Position numbers and translations under genes: made by a program | Source of the DNA: an uncultured Flavobacteriales bacterium | GTDB lineage: Bacteria; Bacteroidota; Bacteroidia; Flavobacteriales; Crocinitomicaceae | Length of the DNA stretch: 64,000 nt | Direction: 5' to 3' | Assembly: GCA_946480085.1 (NCBI GenBank) | Contig: CAMLHZ010000001.1 | Location: 868,001 to 932,000, forward strand | Shown: in pieces, positions 41,855-53,657 of the stretch | Layout: the number at the start of each line of letters is the position of its first letter | How positions within the stretch are numbered: the first letter of the stretch is position 1 | The notes under the pieces: generated by a model | The model's database searches: none | What the model was told of the DNA's origin: nothing | What the model saw: the letters and a program-made list of their open reading frames with translations, nothing else

Positions 41855-44800
41855 TTGGCAACAACAAGCAATACATCTACAAGAATTAATTTTGCTTCAA
41901 GCAAAAATCAGTTCGCTTATCCAGATTTCCTGGATATACAGCTTAAATCCTTCCAAGAGTTCTTCCAATTGGAAACAACTCCTGAAAACAGAGAAAGTGA
42001 AGGATTGTACAAGGTATTTGCGGAAAACTTCCCAATTACTGATACACGCAACCAATTCGTGTTGGAGTTCCTTGATTATTTCATCGACCCACCACGCTAT
42101 ACAATTGAAGAGTGTATCGAACGTGGTTTAACTTATTCAGTTCCACTTAAAGCAAAACTGAAATTATACTGTACAGATCCGGAACACGAAGATTTCGAAA
42201 CGATCGTTCAGGACGTGTATTTGGGAACTATCCCATACATGACTCCGAAAGGTTCATTCGTTATTAACGGTGCTGAGCGTGTTATCGTTTCTCAGTTGCA
42301 CCGTTCTCCAGGTGTGTTCTTTGGTCAAAGCCGTCACGCAAATGGTACTAAATTGTACTCTGCACGTGTTATTCCTTTTAAAGGATCTTGGATCGAATTT
42401 GCAACAGATATTAATAGTGTCATGTACGCATACATCGACCGTAAGAAAAAGCTTCCTGTAACGACGCTTTTCCGCGCGATCGGATATGAAACAGATAAAG
42501 ACATTCTTGAAATATTCGGCCTTGCTGATGAAGTTAAGGCTAATAAAGCAGCATTGAAAAAATGCGTAGGTAGAAGATTAGCTGCACGTGTATTGAAGTC
42601 TTGGATTGAGGACTTTGGAGATGAAGATACAGGTGAGGTAGTATCTATCGAACGTAATGAAGTTATTTTAGATCGTGAAACTCTTTTAGAAGATCATCAT
42701 ATTGACCTGATTGTAGATGCAGGTGTAAAAACAGTGATTTTCCACAAAGAAGATGCTAACGCTGCAGATTACACGATTATTTATAATACACTTCAAAAAG
42801 ATACTTCGAACTCTGAAAAAGAAGCAGTAGAACATATCTACCGTCAGTTACGTAACGCTGAACCACCAGATTATGAAACTGCAAAAGGAGTATTCGAGAA
42901 ATTATTCTTCTCTGACGCACGTTACGACTTAGGTGAAGTAGGGCGTTACAGAATGAACAAGAAATTGAATGTTACCAATGGTGAAGAATCACGCGTATTG
43001 ACGAAAAGCGATATGCTTTCTATCATCAAGTACTTAATCGAATTGATTAACTCTAAGGCCGACGTAGATGATATCGATCACTTGTCGAATCGTCGTGTTC
43101 GTACTGTAGGTGAGCAATTGTACTCTCAATTTGGAGTAGGATTGGCGCGTATGGCTCGTACAATTCGTGAGCGTATGAACGTTCGTGATAACGAGGTCTT
43201 TACTCCTATCGATTTGATCAATGCGAAAACGCTTTCTTCTGTAATCAACTCGTTCTTCGGAACAAACCAGTTGTCTCAGTTCATGGATCAAACGAATCCG
43301 CTTTCGGAAATTACCAACAAGCGTCGTTTGTCTGCACTAGGGCCAGGTGGTCTTTCTCGTGAAAGAGCTGGTTTCGAGGTTCGTGACGTTCACTACACGC
43401 ACTACGGTCGTTTGTGTACAATCGAAACTCCAGAGGGACCAAACATTGGTTTGATTTCGTCTCTTTGTGTATTCGCGAAAGTGAATAAACTAGGATTCAT
43501 CGAAACTCCATACCGTTCAGTAAACGCTGGTAAAGTTGATATTACTTCTGAACCAATTTACTTGTCGGCTGAAGAGGAAGATGGTAAAATGATCGCTCAG
43601 GCGAATGCAATCGTGGATGATAAAGGAAATTTCCTTTCGAATGTTGTTAAAGCACGTTACGAAGGTGACTTCCCAGTTGTTCAACCAAAAGATTTGCATT
43701 TGATGGATGTAGGTGCTAACCAAATTGCATCTATTGCGGCATCTTCAATTCCATTCCTGGAGCATGATGATGCCAACCGTGCCCTGATGGGATCTAACAT
43801 GCAACGTCAGGCTGTGCCGTTATTGAAACCGCATTCGCCGATCGTTGGAACAGGAATCGAGCAATTGGTTGCACGTGATTCACGTGTATTGATCAATGCT
43901 GAAGGTCCTGGAACTGTTGAATACGTAGATGCTAACGAAATCGTAATCCGTTACGACTGGACATCTGAAGATAAATTGGTAAGTTTCGAAAGTGAGGTAA
44001 TTCGTTACCCATTGACGAAATTCCAAAAGACTAACCAAAGTACAACGATCAACTTGAAACCAATTGTTCGCAAGGGGGATACAGTTGAAAAAGGTCAGGT
44101 ACTTTGTGAAGGTTATGCAACTCAGGGAGGTGAACTTGCACTTGGACAAAACCTTAAAGTGGCATTCATGCCTTGGAAAGGTTATAACTTCGAGGATGCG
44201 ATCGTAATTTCTGAGAAAGTTGTTCGTGATGATATCTTTACTTCAATCCACATTGATGAGTACGCACTAGAGGTACGTGACACAAAACGTGGTATGGAGG
44301 AATTGACTTCTGATATTCCAAACGTTTCTGAAGAGGCAACTAAAGACCTTGATGAAAACGGATTGATCCGTATTGGAGCTGAGATCAAGGAAGGTGACAT
44401 TCTTATTGGTAAGATTACTCCAAAAGGTGAAACTGATCCGTCTCCGGAAGAAAAATTATTACGTGCAATCTTTGGTGACAAAGCGGGTGATGTGAAGGAT
44501 GCTTCTTTGAAAGCTGGTCCATCGCTTCGTGGTGTTGTTATCGAGAAAAAATTGTTCTCTCGTGCAATTAAAGATCGTAAATCTAAAGCTCAGGACAAAC
44601 CAGTTTTGGAAGTTCTGGATACAGAGTACGAAAAGGATTACGCTGAGTTGAAAGAGAAACTGGCTGACAAATTGATCACTATTTTGGGTGAGCACAAATC
44701 AGCAGGTGTATTCAACAACTTCAAAGAAGAGATCATTAAAAAAGGACAAAAGTTCGTTGCTAAAAACTTGTTGGCTATCGATTATACAATCGTTAATCCA

Positions 44801-45667
44801 ACAGCTTGGACAGCTGACGCTCATGTGAACGCTCTTATTAGTAGAGTACTTCACAACTTTACAATTAAAGCAAACGATCTATTAGGGATCTATAAACGTA
44901 AGAAGTTCCATATTTCAGTTGGTGATGAGTTGCCAGCAGGAATCGTGAAAATGGCGAAAGTTTATGTTGCTCAAAAACGTAAGTTAAAAGTGGGTGATAA
45001 GATGGCAGGACGTCACGGTAACAAAGGTATCGTTGCGAATATCGTTCGTCAGGAGGATATGCCATTCTTAGAAGATGGAACACCGGTAGATATCGTATTG
45101 AATCCACTAGGGGTACCATCTCGTATGAACTTAGGTCAGATTTATGAAACTGTACTTGGTTGGGCAGGTGAGAAATTGGGTGTGAAATTCGCTACTCCAA
45201 TCTTCGACGGTGCTAAACCAGAGCAAATTAACGAATGGACTGATAAAGCAGGAGTTCCGCGTTCAGGTAAAACTTACTTGTTCGATGGAGGTACGGGAGA
45301 CCGTTTCCACCAACCTGCAACTGTTGGAGTTATCTACATGTTGAAATTATCTCACATGGTTGATGACAAAATGCATGCTCGTTCAATCGGACCATACTCA
45401 TTAATTACACAACAACCATTGGGTGGTAAAGCTCAATTCGGAGGTCAGCGTTTTGGTGAGATGGAGGTTTGGGCTCTTGAAGCATTCGGTGCTGCTAATA
45501 TCCTACAAGAAATCTTGACTGTTAAGTCGGATGACGTAATGGGTAGAGCGAAAGCATACGAAGCTATAGTTAAAGGTGATAACATTCCTGAACCAGGAAT
45601 TCCTGAATCATTCAACGTATTGTTGCATGAATTGAGAGGTCTTGGATTGAATGTATCAATGGACTAA
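41855..45667 (+). CDS. rpoB: RNA polymerase beta subunit, TTG start
   Basis: This 1270-residue protein starts at TTG 41855; the homologous N-terminus ([24 protein letters not shown] in pieces) begins just after it and no in-frame ATG fits better. It carries the rifampicin-binding cluster ([17 protein letters not shown] at 471-487) and the [20 protein letters not shown] segment. The catalytic and flap regions are complete, ending GLGLNVSMD. At the position equivalent to E. coli His526 there is Asn488, a residue linked to lower rifampicin sensitivity. It is followed 48 bases later by rpoC. Confidence 0.98.
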   Translation: MATTSNTSTRINFASSKNQFAYPDFLDIQLKSFQEFFQLETTPENRESEGLYKVFAENFPITDTRNQFVLEFLDYFIDPPRYTIEECIERGLTYSVPLKAKLKLYCTDPEHEDFETIVQDVYLGTIPYMTPKGSFVINGAERVIVSQLHRSPGVFFGQSRHANGTKLYSARVIPFKGSWIEFATDINSVMYAYIDRKKKLPVTTLFRAIGYETDKDILEIFGLADEVKANKAALKKCVGRRLAARVLKSWIEDFGDEDTGEVVSIERNEVILDRETLLEDHHIDLIVDAGVKTVIFHKEDANAADYTIIYNTLQKDTSNSEKEAVEHIYRQLRNAEPPDYETAKGVFEKLFFSDARYDLGEVGRYRMNKKLNVTNGEESRVLTKSDMLSIIKYLIELINSKADVDDIDHLSNRRVRTVGEQLYSQFGVGLARMARTIRERMNVRDNEVFTPIDLINAKTLSSVINSFFGTNQLSQFMDQTNPLSEITNKRRLSALGPGGLSRERAGFEVRDVHYTHYGRLCTIETPEGPNIGLISSLCVFAKVNKLGFIETPYRSVNAGKVDITSEPIYLSAEEEDGKMIAQANAIVDDKGNFLSNVVKARYEGDFPVVQPKDLHLMDVGANQIASIAASSIPFLEHDDANRALMGSNMQRQAVPLLKPHSPIVGTGIEQLVARDSRVLINAEGPGTVEYVDANEIVIRYDWTSEDKLVSFESEVIRYPLTKFQKTNQSTTINLKPIVRKGDTVEKGQVLCEGYATQGGELALGQNLKVAFMPWKGYNFEDAIVISEKVVRDDIFTSIHIDEYALEVRDTKRGMEELTSDIPNVSEEATKDLDENGLIRIGAEIKEGDILIGKITPKGETDPSPEEKLLRAIFGDKAGDVKDASLKAGPSLRGVVIEKKLFSRAIKDRKSKAQDKPVLEVLDTEYEKDYAELKEKLADKLITILGEHKSAGVFNNFKEEIIKKGQKFVAKNLLAIDYTIVNPTAWTADAHVNALISRVLHNFTIKANDLLGIYKRKKFHISVGDELPAGIVKMAKVYVAQKRKLKVGDKMAGRHGNKGIVANIVRQEDMPFLEDGTPVDIVLNPLGVPSRMNLGQIYETVLGWAGEKLGVKFATPIFDGAKPEQINEWTDKAGVPRSGKTYLFDGGTGDRFHQPATVGVIYMLKLSHMVDDKMHARSIGPYSLITQQPLGGKAQFGGQRFGEMEVWALEAFGAANILQEILTVKSDDVMGRAKAYEAIVKGDNIPEPGIPESFNVLLHELRGLGLNVSMD

Positions 45668-45715
45668 GCTCACGATTAAACGATTTTTGTAGAATTCAAT
45701 AAAGAAAAAAATACA

Positions 45716-48700
45716 ATGGCTTTTAGAAAAGAAACACCGAAAAAACAAAGCAGCTTCAATAAGATTACGATCTCGTTGGCTTCTCCTGAGGTGATCCTTG
45801 AGCAATCAAGTGGTGAGGTACTCAAGCCTGAAACAATTAATTACCGTACTTATAAGCCGGAAAGAGATGGTTTGTTCTGTGAGCGAATCTTCGGACCAGT
45901 GAAAGATTACGAATGTCACTGTGGTAAATACAAACGTATCCGTTACAAAGGAATCGTGTGTGACCGTTGTGGTGTTGAGGTTACTGAAAAGAAAGTACGT
46001 CGTGAGCGTATGGGACACATTTCTCTTGTTGTTCCTGTAGCGCACATCTGGTACTTCCGTTCATTGCCAAATAAAATTGGTTATTTGTTAGGACTTCCTA
46101 CCAAGAAGTTGGATCAAATCATTTACTACGAGCGTTATGTAGTTATCCAAACGGGTATCGCTACAAACCTTGATGGATCATCTTTGGCTGAGAAAGATTT
46201 CTTGACTGAAGAAGAGTACCTGGATATTTTGGATACACTTCCAAAAGAAAACCAATACTTGGAAGATACAGATCCAAACAAATTCATCGCTAAGATGGGT
46301 GCTGAAGCTCTTTACGACTTATTACGTCGTTTGAAGCTGGAAGAACTCTCTTACAACTTGCGTCACCAGGCAAACAACGAAACTTCAGTTCAACGTAAGC
46401 ACGAAGCATTGAAGCGTTTGCAAGTGGTTGAAGCAATGCGTGACTCTCAAAAACGTATCGAGAACCGTCCTGAATGGATGATCGTGAAAGTAGTTCCGGT
46501 TATTCCACCAGAATTACGTCCGTTGGTTCCACTAGATGGTGGACGTTTCGCAACATCGGATTTGAACGACCTTTACCGTCGTGTAATTATCCGTAATAAC
46601 CGTTTGAAGCGTTTGATCGAGATCAAAGCACCAGAGGTTATCTTGCGTAATGAGAAACGTATGTTGCAAGAGGCTGTTGACTCATTGTTCGACAACTCTC
46701 GTAAGGCTTCTGCCGTTAAAACAGAATCAAATCGTCCGTTGAAATCCCTTTCTGATTCATTGAAAGGTAAACAAGGACGTTTCCGTCAAAACTTACTTGG
46801 TAAGCGTGTTGACTACTCTGCGCGTTCAGTAATCGTTGTTGGACCAGACTTGAAATTACACGAGTGTGGTTTACCGAAAGATATGGCTGCAGAGCTTTAC
46901 AAACCGTTTATCATCCGTAAAATGATTGAGCGCGGAATCGTGAAAACGGTTAAATCAGCGAAGAAAATCGTTGACCGCAAAGAGCCGGTTGTTTGGGATA
47001 TCTTAGAAAACGTATTGAAAGGACACCCGGTACTATTAAACCGTGCTCCTACGCTTCACCGTTTAGGTATTCAGGCATTCCAGCCTAAATTGATCGAAGG
47101 AAAAGCGATTCGTTTGCACCCGTTGGTAACAACAGCATTCAACGCCGATTTCGATGGTGACCAGATGGCGGTTCACTTACCATTAGGTAACGCTGCAATT
47201 TTGGAAGCTCAATTATTGATGTTAGCATCACACAATATCCTGAACCCTGCGAATGGAGCACCGATTGCGGTACCTTCTCAGGATATGGTCTTGGGTCTAT
47301 ACTACATCACGAAAATGCGTACATCTACACCAGAACATAAAGTTCAGGGTGAAGGAAGTATTTTCTACTCTCCACAAGAGGTAATTATCGCTAACAACGA
47401 AGGTAGATTAGATCTTCATGCACCAATCAAAGTGAAGTCTTATGATTTGAATGCAGAAGGAGTTCCAACGTTGATGATGATTGATACCACATGTGGTCGT
47501 GTGTTGTTCAACGAAGTTGTTCCACGTGAGGTAGGATTTATCAATGACGTATTGACTAAGAAAGCGCTTCGCGATATTATTGGTCACGTATTGAAGATTT
47601 GTGGAACAGCTAAAACAGCTAAGTTCCTGGATGATATCAAAGAATTAGGATATGGAATGGCGTTCCGTGGAGGTTTGTCTTTCAACTTGGATCACATTAT
47701 CATTCCTAAAGAAAAAGAAATTCTTGTTGCGAAAGCAGAGAACGAAGTAAAAGAGGTAATGGCCAATTACAATATGGGTCTTATTACAAATAACGAGCGT
47801 TACAACCAAATCATTGATATTTGGACGCATACAAACTCTCGTTTGACGAATACTTTGATGGAACAGTTGAAAAACGACGATCAAGGATTCAACTCTATTT
47901 ACATGATGTTCGACTCTGGTGCACGTGGATCCAAAGAGCAGATTCGTCAGCTTTCCGGAATGCGTGGATTGATGGCGAAACCGCAAAAATCTGGAGCTTC
48001 TGCACAGGAAATTATCGAGAACCCGATCCTTTCCAACTTTAAAGAAGGTCTTTCGATTTTGGAGTACTTTATCTCTACTCACGGTGCGCGTAAAGGTTTG
48101 GCCGATACAGCATTGAAAACGGCGGATGCGGGTTACCTTACTCGTCGTTTGGTTGACGTTGCACAAGATGTTGTTATCAACATCGAGGATTGTGGAACAT
48201 TGAGAGGTTTAGTTGCAACTTCATTGAAGAAAAATGATGATATCGTTGAACCATTGTACGATCGTATTTTAGGACGTACTTCTGTTCATGATGTTTATGA
48301 GCCTGAAACAGAAAATTTAATTGTTGCTGCAGGTGAATTGATCTCTGAAAATGTTGCTGAGGCTATCGAAAAAGCTGGTATTGATGAAGTTGAAATTCGT
48401 TCAGTATTAACTTGTGAGATGCGTCGTGGTGTTTGTTCTAAGTGTTACGGACGTAACCTTGCAACTCACCGTATCGCTCAGGATGGTGATGCAGTAGGTG
48501 TTATCGCAGCTCAGTCAATTGGTGAGCCGGGTACACAGCTTACACTTCGTACATTCCACGTTGGGGGTACCGCTTCTAACATTGCGGATGTATCGGATTT
48601 GAAGGCAAAATCTTCTGGTAAATTGGAAATCGATGAGTTACGTACAATTTCTCGTAAAGCTGCTGATGGAACTGAGAAAATTATTGTTGTAGGTCGTTCT

Positions 48701-49996
48701 GCTGAATTGAAAATATCTGATCCTAAGACTGGAGTTACATTGATGACATCAAACATTCCTTACGGAGCTGAGATGATGATCGATGCGAATACAACAGTGA
48801 AAAAAGGTGACGTTATTTGTAAGTGGGACCCGTACAATGCGGTAATCATTTCAGAGGTTTCTGGTAAAGTTGTATTTGAGAATATTATTGATGGTATTAC
48901 TTACCGTGAAGAAGTCGATGAGCAAACAGGATTTACTGAAAAAGTAATTATTGAATCTCGCGATAAAAAGAAAAACCCTGCAATTCACATCATCGATCCT
49001 AAGACGAAAGAGGTGTTACGTGAGTACAACATTCCAGTTGATTCACATATCTCTGTAAACGAAGGTGATAAAGCTGAATTAGGAGTTATTTTGGTGAAGA
49101 TTCCACGTGTCGCTGGTAAAACAGGGGATATCACAGGAGGTCTTCCACGTGTAACCGAATTATTCGAAGCACGTAACCCATCGAACCCTGCTGTAGTTTC
49201 TGAAATCGACGGAATCGTTGAGTTTGGTAAAATTAAGCGTGGTAACCGTGAGGTTCAGGTAACATCTAAAGCTGGTGATGTTCGCAAATATTTAGTTCCA
49301 CTTTCTAAACATATCCTTGTACAGGAAAATGACTTCGTTCGTGCTGGTCAACCATTATCCGATGGAGCAACAACACCAAACGATATCTTGAACATTCAAG
49401 GACCTACAAAAGTACAAGAGTACATTGTAAATGAGATCCAGGAGGTTTACCGTTTACAAGGGGTGAAGATTAACGACAAACACTTCGAGGTTATCGTTCG
49501 TCAGATGATGTTGAAAGTAGAGATTATTGATGCTGGAGATACACGTTTCTTGGAAGGACAATCTGTTCACAAAGCAGATTTCATGGAAGAGAACGATGCA
49601 ATCTACGGAATGAAAGTAGTAGTTGATGCTGGGGAATCTACGGAATTGAAAGCTGGAATGATTGTTACTTCTCGTAAGTTGCGTGATGAGAATTCTCAGT
49701 TGAAGCGTGCTGACAAGCAATTAGTAGAGTCACGTGATGCAGTTCCTGCAACATCAACTCCATTGCTTCAAGGTATCACACGTGCGTCATTGCAAACACA
49801 ATCGTTCATCTCAGCTGCTTCCTTCCAGGAAACAACGAAAGTATTGAACGAGGCTGCAATCTCAGGAAAAGAAGATCACTTATTAGGTTTGAAAGAAAAC
49901 GTAATTGTTGGTCACTTGATTCCTGCAGGTACAGGTGTACGTCGATTCAACAAAGTATTGGTTGCAAACCAAGAAGAATTAGACACGATTTCTTAA
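45716..49996 (+). CDS. rpoC: RNA polymerase beta' subunit
   Basis: This 1426-residue catalytic subunit has the N-terminal zinc site at Cys67, Cys69, Cys82 and Cys85 (ECHCGKY... VCDRCG). The magnesium-binding NADFDGD motif is at 476-482 (Asp478, Asp480, Asp482). The second zinc cluster lies in [17 protein letters not shown], and the trigger-loop region [20 protein letters not shown] is intact. The length is typical for Bacteroidetes, which lack the large E. coli insertion. It closes the ribosomal protein/RNA polymerase operon with a strong terminator. Confidence 0.99.
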   Translation: MAFRKETPKKQSSFNKITISLASPEVILEQSSGEVLKPETINYRTYKPERDGLFCERIFGPVKDYECHCGKYKRIRYKGIVCDRCGVEVTEKKVRRERMGHISLVVPVAHIWYFRSLPNKIGYLLGLPTKKLDQIIYYERYVVIQTGIATNLDGSSLAEKDFLTEEEYLDILDTLPKENQYLEDTDPNKFIAKMGAEALYDLLRRLKLEELSYNLRHQANNETSVQRKHEALKRLQVVEAMRDSQKRIENRPEWMIVKVVPVIPPELRPLVPLDGGRFATSDLNDLYRRVIIRNNRLKRLIEIKAPEVILRNEKRMLQEAVDSLFDNSRKASAVKTESNRPLKSLSDSLKGKQGRFRQNLLGKRVDYSARSVIVVGPDLKLHECGLPKDMAAELYKPFIIRKMIERGIVKTVKSAKKIVDRKEPVVWDILENVLKGHPVLLNRAPTLHRLGIQAFQPKLIEGKAIRLHPLVTTAFNADFDGDQMAVHLPLGNAAILEAQLLMLASHNILNPANGAPIAVPSQDMVLGLYYITKMRTSTPEHKVQGEGSIFYSPQEVIIANNEGRLDLHAPIKVKSYDLNAEGVPTLMMIDTTCGRVLFNEVVPREVGFINDVLTKKALRDIIGHVLKICGTAKTAKFLDDIKELGYGMAFRGGLSFNLDHIIIPKEKEILVAKAENEVKEVMANYNMGLITNNERYNQIIDIWTHTNSRLTNTLMEQLKNDDQGFNSIYMMFDSGARGSKEQIRQLSGMRGLMAKPQKSGASAQEIIENPILSNFKEGLSILEYFISTHGARKGLADTALKTADAGYLTRRLVDVAQDVVINIEDCGTLRGLVATSLKKNDDIVEPLYDRILGRTSVHDVYEPETENLIVAAGELISENVAEAIEKAGIDEVEIRSVLTCEMRRGVCSKCYGRNLATHRIAQDGDAVGVIAAQSIGEPGTQLTLRTFHVGGTASNIADVSDLKAKSSGKLEIDELRTISRKAADGTEKIIVVGRSAELKISDPKTGVTLMTSNIPYGAEMMIDANTTVKKGDVICKWDPYNAVIISEVSGKVVFENIIDGITYREEVDEQTGFTEKVIIESRDKKKNPAIHIIDPKTKEVLREYNIPVDSHISVNEGDKAELGVILVKIPRVAGKTGDITGGLPRVTELFEARNPSNPAVVSEIDGIVEFGKIKRGNREVQVTSKAGDVRKYLVPLSKHILVQENDFVRAGQPLSDGATTPNDILNIQGPTKVQEYIVNEIQEVYRLQGVKINDKHFEVIVRQMMLKVEIIDAGDTRFLEGQSVHKADFMEENDAIYGMKVVVDAGESTELKAGMIVTSRKLRDENSQLKRADKQLVESRDAVPATSTPLLQGITRASLQTQSFISAASFQETTKVLNEAAISGKEDHLLGLKENVIVGHLIPAGTGVRRFNKVLVANQEELDTIS

Positions 49997-50020
49997 GTAG
50001 AAATAACGTTTTAAAATACG

Positions 50021-50052
50021 AATCCCCGCTTGGTAACAGGCGGGGATTTTTT
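50021..50052 (+). terminator. Terminator of the rpoBC operon
   Basis: A 12-bp stem (50021-50032 with 50037-50048, one wobble), GTAA tetraloop and TTTTTT. Confidence 0.95.
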
Positions 50053-50086
50053 ATGTAATCTCAATTCAGATTAAATCACCTGAAGA

Positions 50087-50323
50087 ATGGGAATAGCACT
50101 TCTTCTTTTATTTGCTTGCCTGGTGTTCGCGACACGGGCACAATCAGATTCTTTTTAGGAAACGCCTACCAAAGACAACTTCTACTGTTTTTACCAGGTC
50201 GATAAAATGTACACGGATCCCAATCGATCGTATCGAAAAGAACCCAACATTTCGTTGAAGGAAAAGTTGTTTACATCATCACTTTCGCACTCAGCACCTT
50301 ATCGTCTTTCGTATAGATTTTAA
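50087..50323 (+). pseudogene. Small secreted-protein gene interrupted by an in-frame TAG
   Basis: An ATG at 50087 begins a convincing signal peptide (MGIALLLLFACLVFATRAQ, then SDSF) that stops at TAG 50156-50158. The same frame then stays open for another 54 codons, reading ETPTKDNFYCFYQVDKMY onward, to TAA at 50321. The second part is polar and protein-like up to about codon 65; the last codons overlap the end of the convergent T9SS gene (50271). This fits a small exported protein killed by one nonsense mutation, or a decayed remnant. I do not recognise the family. A sequencing error or chance remains possible. Confidence 0.4.
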
Positions 50324-51542
50324 GAATGTAAACGCCTTTTGACAGTTTTCCTGCACCAATTGTTACTGAATTGGTACCTTCTTTTATTGCTACATCTTTT
50401 CGGGAAATCACTTCATTTCCTGCGATATTGTACACAACAAAATTAGCACTTGACTTCTTTTTGGAACTCATTTTTACTTCAATTTCGTTGTCTGTTGCAA
50501 AACAAGAAATGAGCGTGTAGTTGCTTGAGGTAGATGTGGCCGGATCAATTGAAACGATGTTAGAGTAGCGATAGCCTTCATCGTTGTTAATCATTTTCAG
50601 GCGATAGTAAACAGTCGAGTTATGTCCTACATCGGTGTAAGAGTAGTTGCAAGGAGCGTTACCCGTACAATTCGCCTGTTTCGTATAAATTTTTGAAAAC
50701 GTATTTCCGTCAAAAGAGCGCTCTAATTCATATCTTGAGAAATCCGTTTCGTTATCAACCTTCCAGGTCAGTTCAGTTCCGGTATTATCTGCTTTCGTTT
50801 CAGCTTTGAAGCTTAATAGGTCAACGGACAATGCTGTAGGTGTGGTTATGCGAATATCATCGACTGCCCCAGATGGATCCGTTCCTGATCCGTTCCCGTT
50901 ATTTCTCCAGTTGAAACCGATTCTTACGTTAGGATTACTACTGAAAGCTGCTGGTAAGACTAAGTTATAAGTTGTCCATTGTCCCTGACTGTAACCATTA
51001 CATGATCCGCAACAAACGCTTGTTAAGCAATACTGAAATCCTGCAGGCCATGTTGCCCCGTTGTCGGTACTTAATCGAAGTTGCAACCTGTCATCTGAAC
51101 AACCAGCACTTCCATAAGCAATGAAATCGAATGTCAGGGTAATTGTTCCTGGATAAGCCGAAGTATTGATGGTTGGAGAAACTGCAGTTCTAAACGTTGC
51201 ATTGACTACACCTGTTTCGTTGAAACTGGCTCCCATATCGCCTCCCGAACCCGGATCGGCACCAATGTGTAAACTAGCATCACCTATACAACTCGATCCA
51301 CAACCGGGAGGCGCAATTCCTTCTTCCGCACAACTAATGAACCAATTGTTCGGAGAGCCACCAGTTGTTCCACCGTCATTGTCGAGAATAGTCCAGCCAT
51401 TCCATGTACTAGCGATACAATTAGAAGCACAACCATTATTGAAATTATCTGACCAAATAGTGGTTTGACCAAAAGACTGGAATGTCGGAATTACAAAAAA
51501 GAGAAGAAGTAATTGAAGCCTGAAGTGTAGTATTAGTTTCAT
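50271..51542 (-). CDS. T9SS-sorted secreted protein, last gene of the UbiA operon
   Basis: This 423-residue protein has a signal peptide (1-26, ending QSFGQ). Residues about 27-235 form a Cys- and Gly-rich jelly-roll (MAM/concanavalin-like) domain with cysteine pairs such as NNGCASNC and PPGCGSSC and the closing GAVDDIRI motif. A fibronectin-like segment (ELTWKVDNETDFSRYELERS, about 258-325) follows. The C-terminal ~75 residues are a T9SS sorting domain (VVYNIAGNEVIS... GVYILKIYT). The ATG overlaps the stop of the upstream membrane protein by four bases, so it is translated as part of the five-gene operon. Its ligand is unknown. Confidence 0.87.
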   Translation of the reverse strand: MKLILHFRLQLLLLFFVIPTFQSFGQTTIWSDNFNNGCASNCIASTWNGWTILDNDGGTTGGSPNNWFISCAEEGIAPPGCGSSCIGDASLHIGADPGSGGDMGASFNETGVVNATFRTAVSPTINTSAYPGTITLTFDFIAYGSAGCSDDRLQLRLSTDNGATWPAGFQYCLTSVCCGSCNGYSQGQWTTYNLVLPAAFSSNPNVRIGFNWRNNGNGSGTDPSGAVDDIRITTPTALSVDLLSFKAETKADNTGTELTWKVDNETDFSRYELERSFDGNTFSKIYTKQANCTGNAPCNYSYTDVGHNSTVYYRLKMINNDEGYRYSNIVSIDPATSTSSNYTLISCFATDNEIEVKMSSKKKSSANFVVYNIAGNEVISRKDVAIKEGTNSVTIGAGKLSKGVYILKIYTKDDKVLSAKVMM

Positions 51543-52765
51543 AGTTTAAAATTATTTTTTTTTCGCCCAGGTAAATATTCGACAATCAAATGTATTGAAA
51601 ACGAGATGAATAACACTAAAAATAGTTGTAAAGTTGGAAATCCAATAAGCGGTGCACCGAAGGTTAAGTATCCAAGAAATAACAAGCCTACAGAAACCGT
51701 AGCTTGAAAAAGAGCTGACAACACCGGAATTTGCTTAAAACGTAAGGGTTTTTCGTAGAGCACAAACAGTAATCCCCAAACTATGAGTGCAGCAAAGCAT
51801 GTATAAAAAGAAATACAGGCACTTGTACTCAGAATAACCAGAAAGAGGCCGTTTTGCAAACCGAAATGGTTGCTGTTGAATTGGTTATTCCGTCCGAAAT
51901 GATAATAGATCCATAATGTTGTAATGAGTACGATTAACAGCGGGAAGTAATATAGCGTGGTGGGGTTAAGCTTCCAGTTCATCGGATAATTTTTTAGCGC
52001 AAGACTGGCCCCATAGGTAATCAGTCCAATTGCTATAATCAGCCGCACCAAGGCTTGCCAGGTGATGTTAAAAGAAATGGATTTACGCTTGAAACGGTAT
52101 ACAATGAAAAGTATGAAGAACAGATCGAGTGTAAACAACAAATAGATGGATGACTTATCGTCGGGAGCATAACTCAGGTGCAGAAGATCGTTGATTTTCC
52201 CCAAAAAAAACGGAATAGCACCCGAAAGAAAAAGTACGGTGTAAATACTGAAAGTGCCTAAAAGTGCCTTCAAAATATTCCCGGTTTTGGTATACACGTA
52301 ATTGAAACTTGCAAATACCAACAGCACAATTTCGATCCTTATTCCCAGCGTTGCACCTCTGCTTAAGCTTGCTCCGCCAATCGTAACATAGGAGTAGGCG
52401 ATGTCCGAGAAAGAATTAATGGCAAGATAGTTCATCTTGGAAAGTTTGCCCTGAGAAACAATGAGGTCAATAATAGGTGCCGTAAGTGCAATCGAAAAAC
52501 AGCACACTACTAATCGAACGATTTTCTCCATTTTCTCACCTGAAAATAAATGCAGTTGAATCATAAACGCAACAACGATGAAGGTAAACCAGAGACCGAT
52601 GTGTATTGCATCTTCAGCTCTGAATAAGCGTTGATTGGAAAAAAACTCCAAACATAAACGAACACTGAGAATGGCAAGGAATAAAAATAAATAACGCTTT
52701 AAAGGCAAGGTGTTTCCTTCTATAATGTCGACAATTTTCTTAAAAAGCTGCTGGAACTGTTTCAT
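51539..52765 (-). CDS. Polytopic membrane protein of unknown function (UbiA operon)
   Basis: This 408-residue protein has about 11-12 hydrophobic segments spread over its length (for example LFLFLAILSVRLCLEF near 25-42, FIVVAFMIQLHLF near 61-73, LLFTLDLFFILFIVY near 209-223). It has a basic C-terminus (YLPGRKKNNFKL). I recognise no transporter or enzyme motif; His and acidic residues inside the membrane segments are few. It lies between a lipoprotein gene (four-base gap) and the T9SS gene (four-base overlap). It could be a transporter or flippase for the product of the operon, which is speculation. Confidence 0.75.
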   Translation of the reverse strand: MKQFQQLFKKIVDIIEGNTLPLKRYLFLFLAILSVRLCLEFFSNQRLFRAEDAIHIGLWFTFIVVAFMIQLHLFSGEKMEKIVRLVVCCFSIALTAPIIDLIVSQGKLSKMNYLAINSFSDIAYSYVTIGGASLSRGATLGIRIEIVLLVFASFNYVYTKTGNILKALLGTFSIYTVLFLSGAIPFFLGKINDLLHLSYAPDDKSSIYLLFTLDLFFILFIVYRFKRKSISFNITWQALVRLIIAIGLITYGASLALKNYPMNWKLNPTTLYYFPLLIVLITTLWIYYHFGRNNQFNSNHFGLQNGLFLVILSTSACISFYTCFAALIVWGLLFVLYEKPLRFKQIPVLSALFQATVSVGLLFLGYLTFGAPLIGFPTLQLFLVLFISFSIHLIVEYLPGRKKNNFKL

Positions 52766-52769
52766 ACGA

Positions 52770-53657
52770 TTACAATTGATACATTACACCTTTGCCAATC
52801 AGGAGTTCGTTATTTACTAATTGTGTGTTTTCTATTCGAAAGAATCTGAGTTTACCCGTTTCTTCGGAAAAATGAATGGAAGCTTGCTTCATTTTTTTTG
52901 CGTTTTCCCAATAAATCTCATTCTCGTTAAGTATAGGTTTTCCTTCGTAGGGAAAGGTGTTGTAAAGCACATCAATATTGTTGGCATCATCTCGAGCAAC
53001 GAAAAGACTAAAGTGCTGGCCGTCTTCTGTTCTTGTATCGAACCAGTAGTACGAATTCTTAGTCCGATCAAAGAGAAAACCTGCATTCCTGACAATACTG
53101 AGAAAAGCCACATATTCCTGGTTTTCTGCATTCGTACTTTCATCGTTTAGTAGGGTAAGTATGGGTTCGAAAACCCTAACTACAGTGTCATTCGTTTTTT
53201 TTAACTCAATATAAGCGTCTTTTTCGGAGTGTTTCAGTTCCCAATCGACTTCATTTTTTGAATTTTTTCCATGAAACTCGAGTTTTTGTTTTCTAATGCT
53301 CCATCGAACTTCTTCTCCAAGACTGTCATTCAAAGCTGTTCCAAATAAAATTGGAAAACGGGTTTGATTTAACTTTTCTACAGAATCAGCATAAAAACCG
53401 AAGATATTAGCACGTGTGGTATTGGGCTTTAGCAGCGTACAATACGCCAATAAACTTTGTTTGTTCTGTTCGTTAGAACTCAAGATCAGCAAACTCAACG
53501 TAGCGTTTGTAGTGTCTTTGAAAGAATTCGGAAATACAGTCAGGATATAAACCTGATCGCCGATTGCAGTATGTGAAAGTGATTGAACAACTTCCTGTTT
53601 TTTCTTTATACCGCAAGAAAAACAACATAGGAGTATACCGATCAATAATTTATTCAT
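52770..53657 (-). CDS. Uncharacterised lipoprotein (UbiA operon)
   Basis: I start at the ATG at 53657, giving a lipoprotein signal with the lipidated Cys in CCFSCG (MNKLLIGILLCCFSC), rather than 18 codons upstream. The 295-residue protein is beta-rich (for example AIGDQVYILTVFPNSF, EVRWSIRKQKLEFHG) and ends NNELLIGKGVMYQL; it reads like a beta-sandwich or lipocalin-like fold, without a motif I can name. Its start overlaps the end of the QW-repeat gene by eight bases, and the membrane protein starts four bases after its stop. Confidence 0.75.
   Translation of the reverse strand: MNKLLIGILLCCFSCGIKKKQEVVQSLSHTAIGDQVYILTVFPNSFKDTTNATLSLLILSSNEQNKQSLLAYCTLLKPNTTRANIFGFYADSVEKLNQTRFPILFGTALNDSLGEEVRWSIRKQKLEFHGKNSKNEVDWELKHSEKDAYIELKKTNDTVVRVFEPILTLLNDESTNAENQEYVAFLSIVRNAGFLFDRTKNSYYWFDTRTEDGQHFSLFVARDDANNIDVLYNTFPYEGKPILNENEIYWENAKKMKQASIHFSEETGKLRFFRIENTQLVNNELLIGKGVMYQL

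Noticed and set aside
41142..41876. Open frame of 244 codons on the minus strand across rplJ, rplL and the attenuator
   Set aside because: It is a shadow of Ala/Gly-rich ribosomal protein codons; the Ser/Ala-rich translation matches no family.
47645..48166. Open frame of 173 codons antisense to rpoC
   Set aside because: The rpoC reading is unambiguous, and the antisense translation has no features of a protein family.
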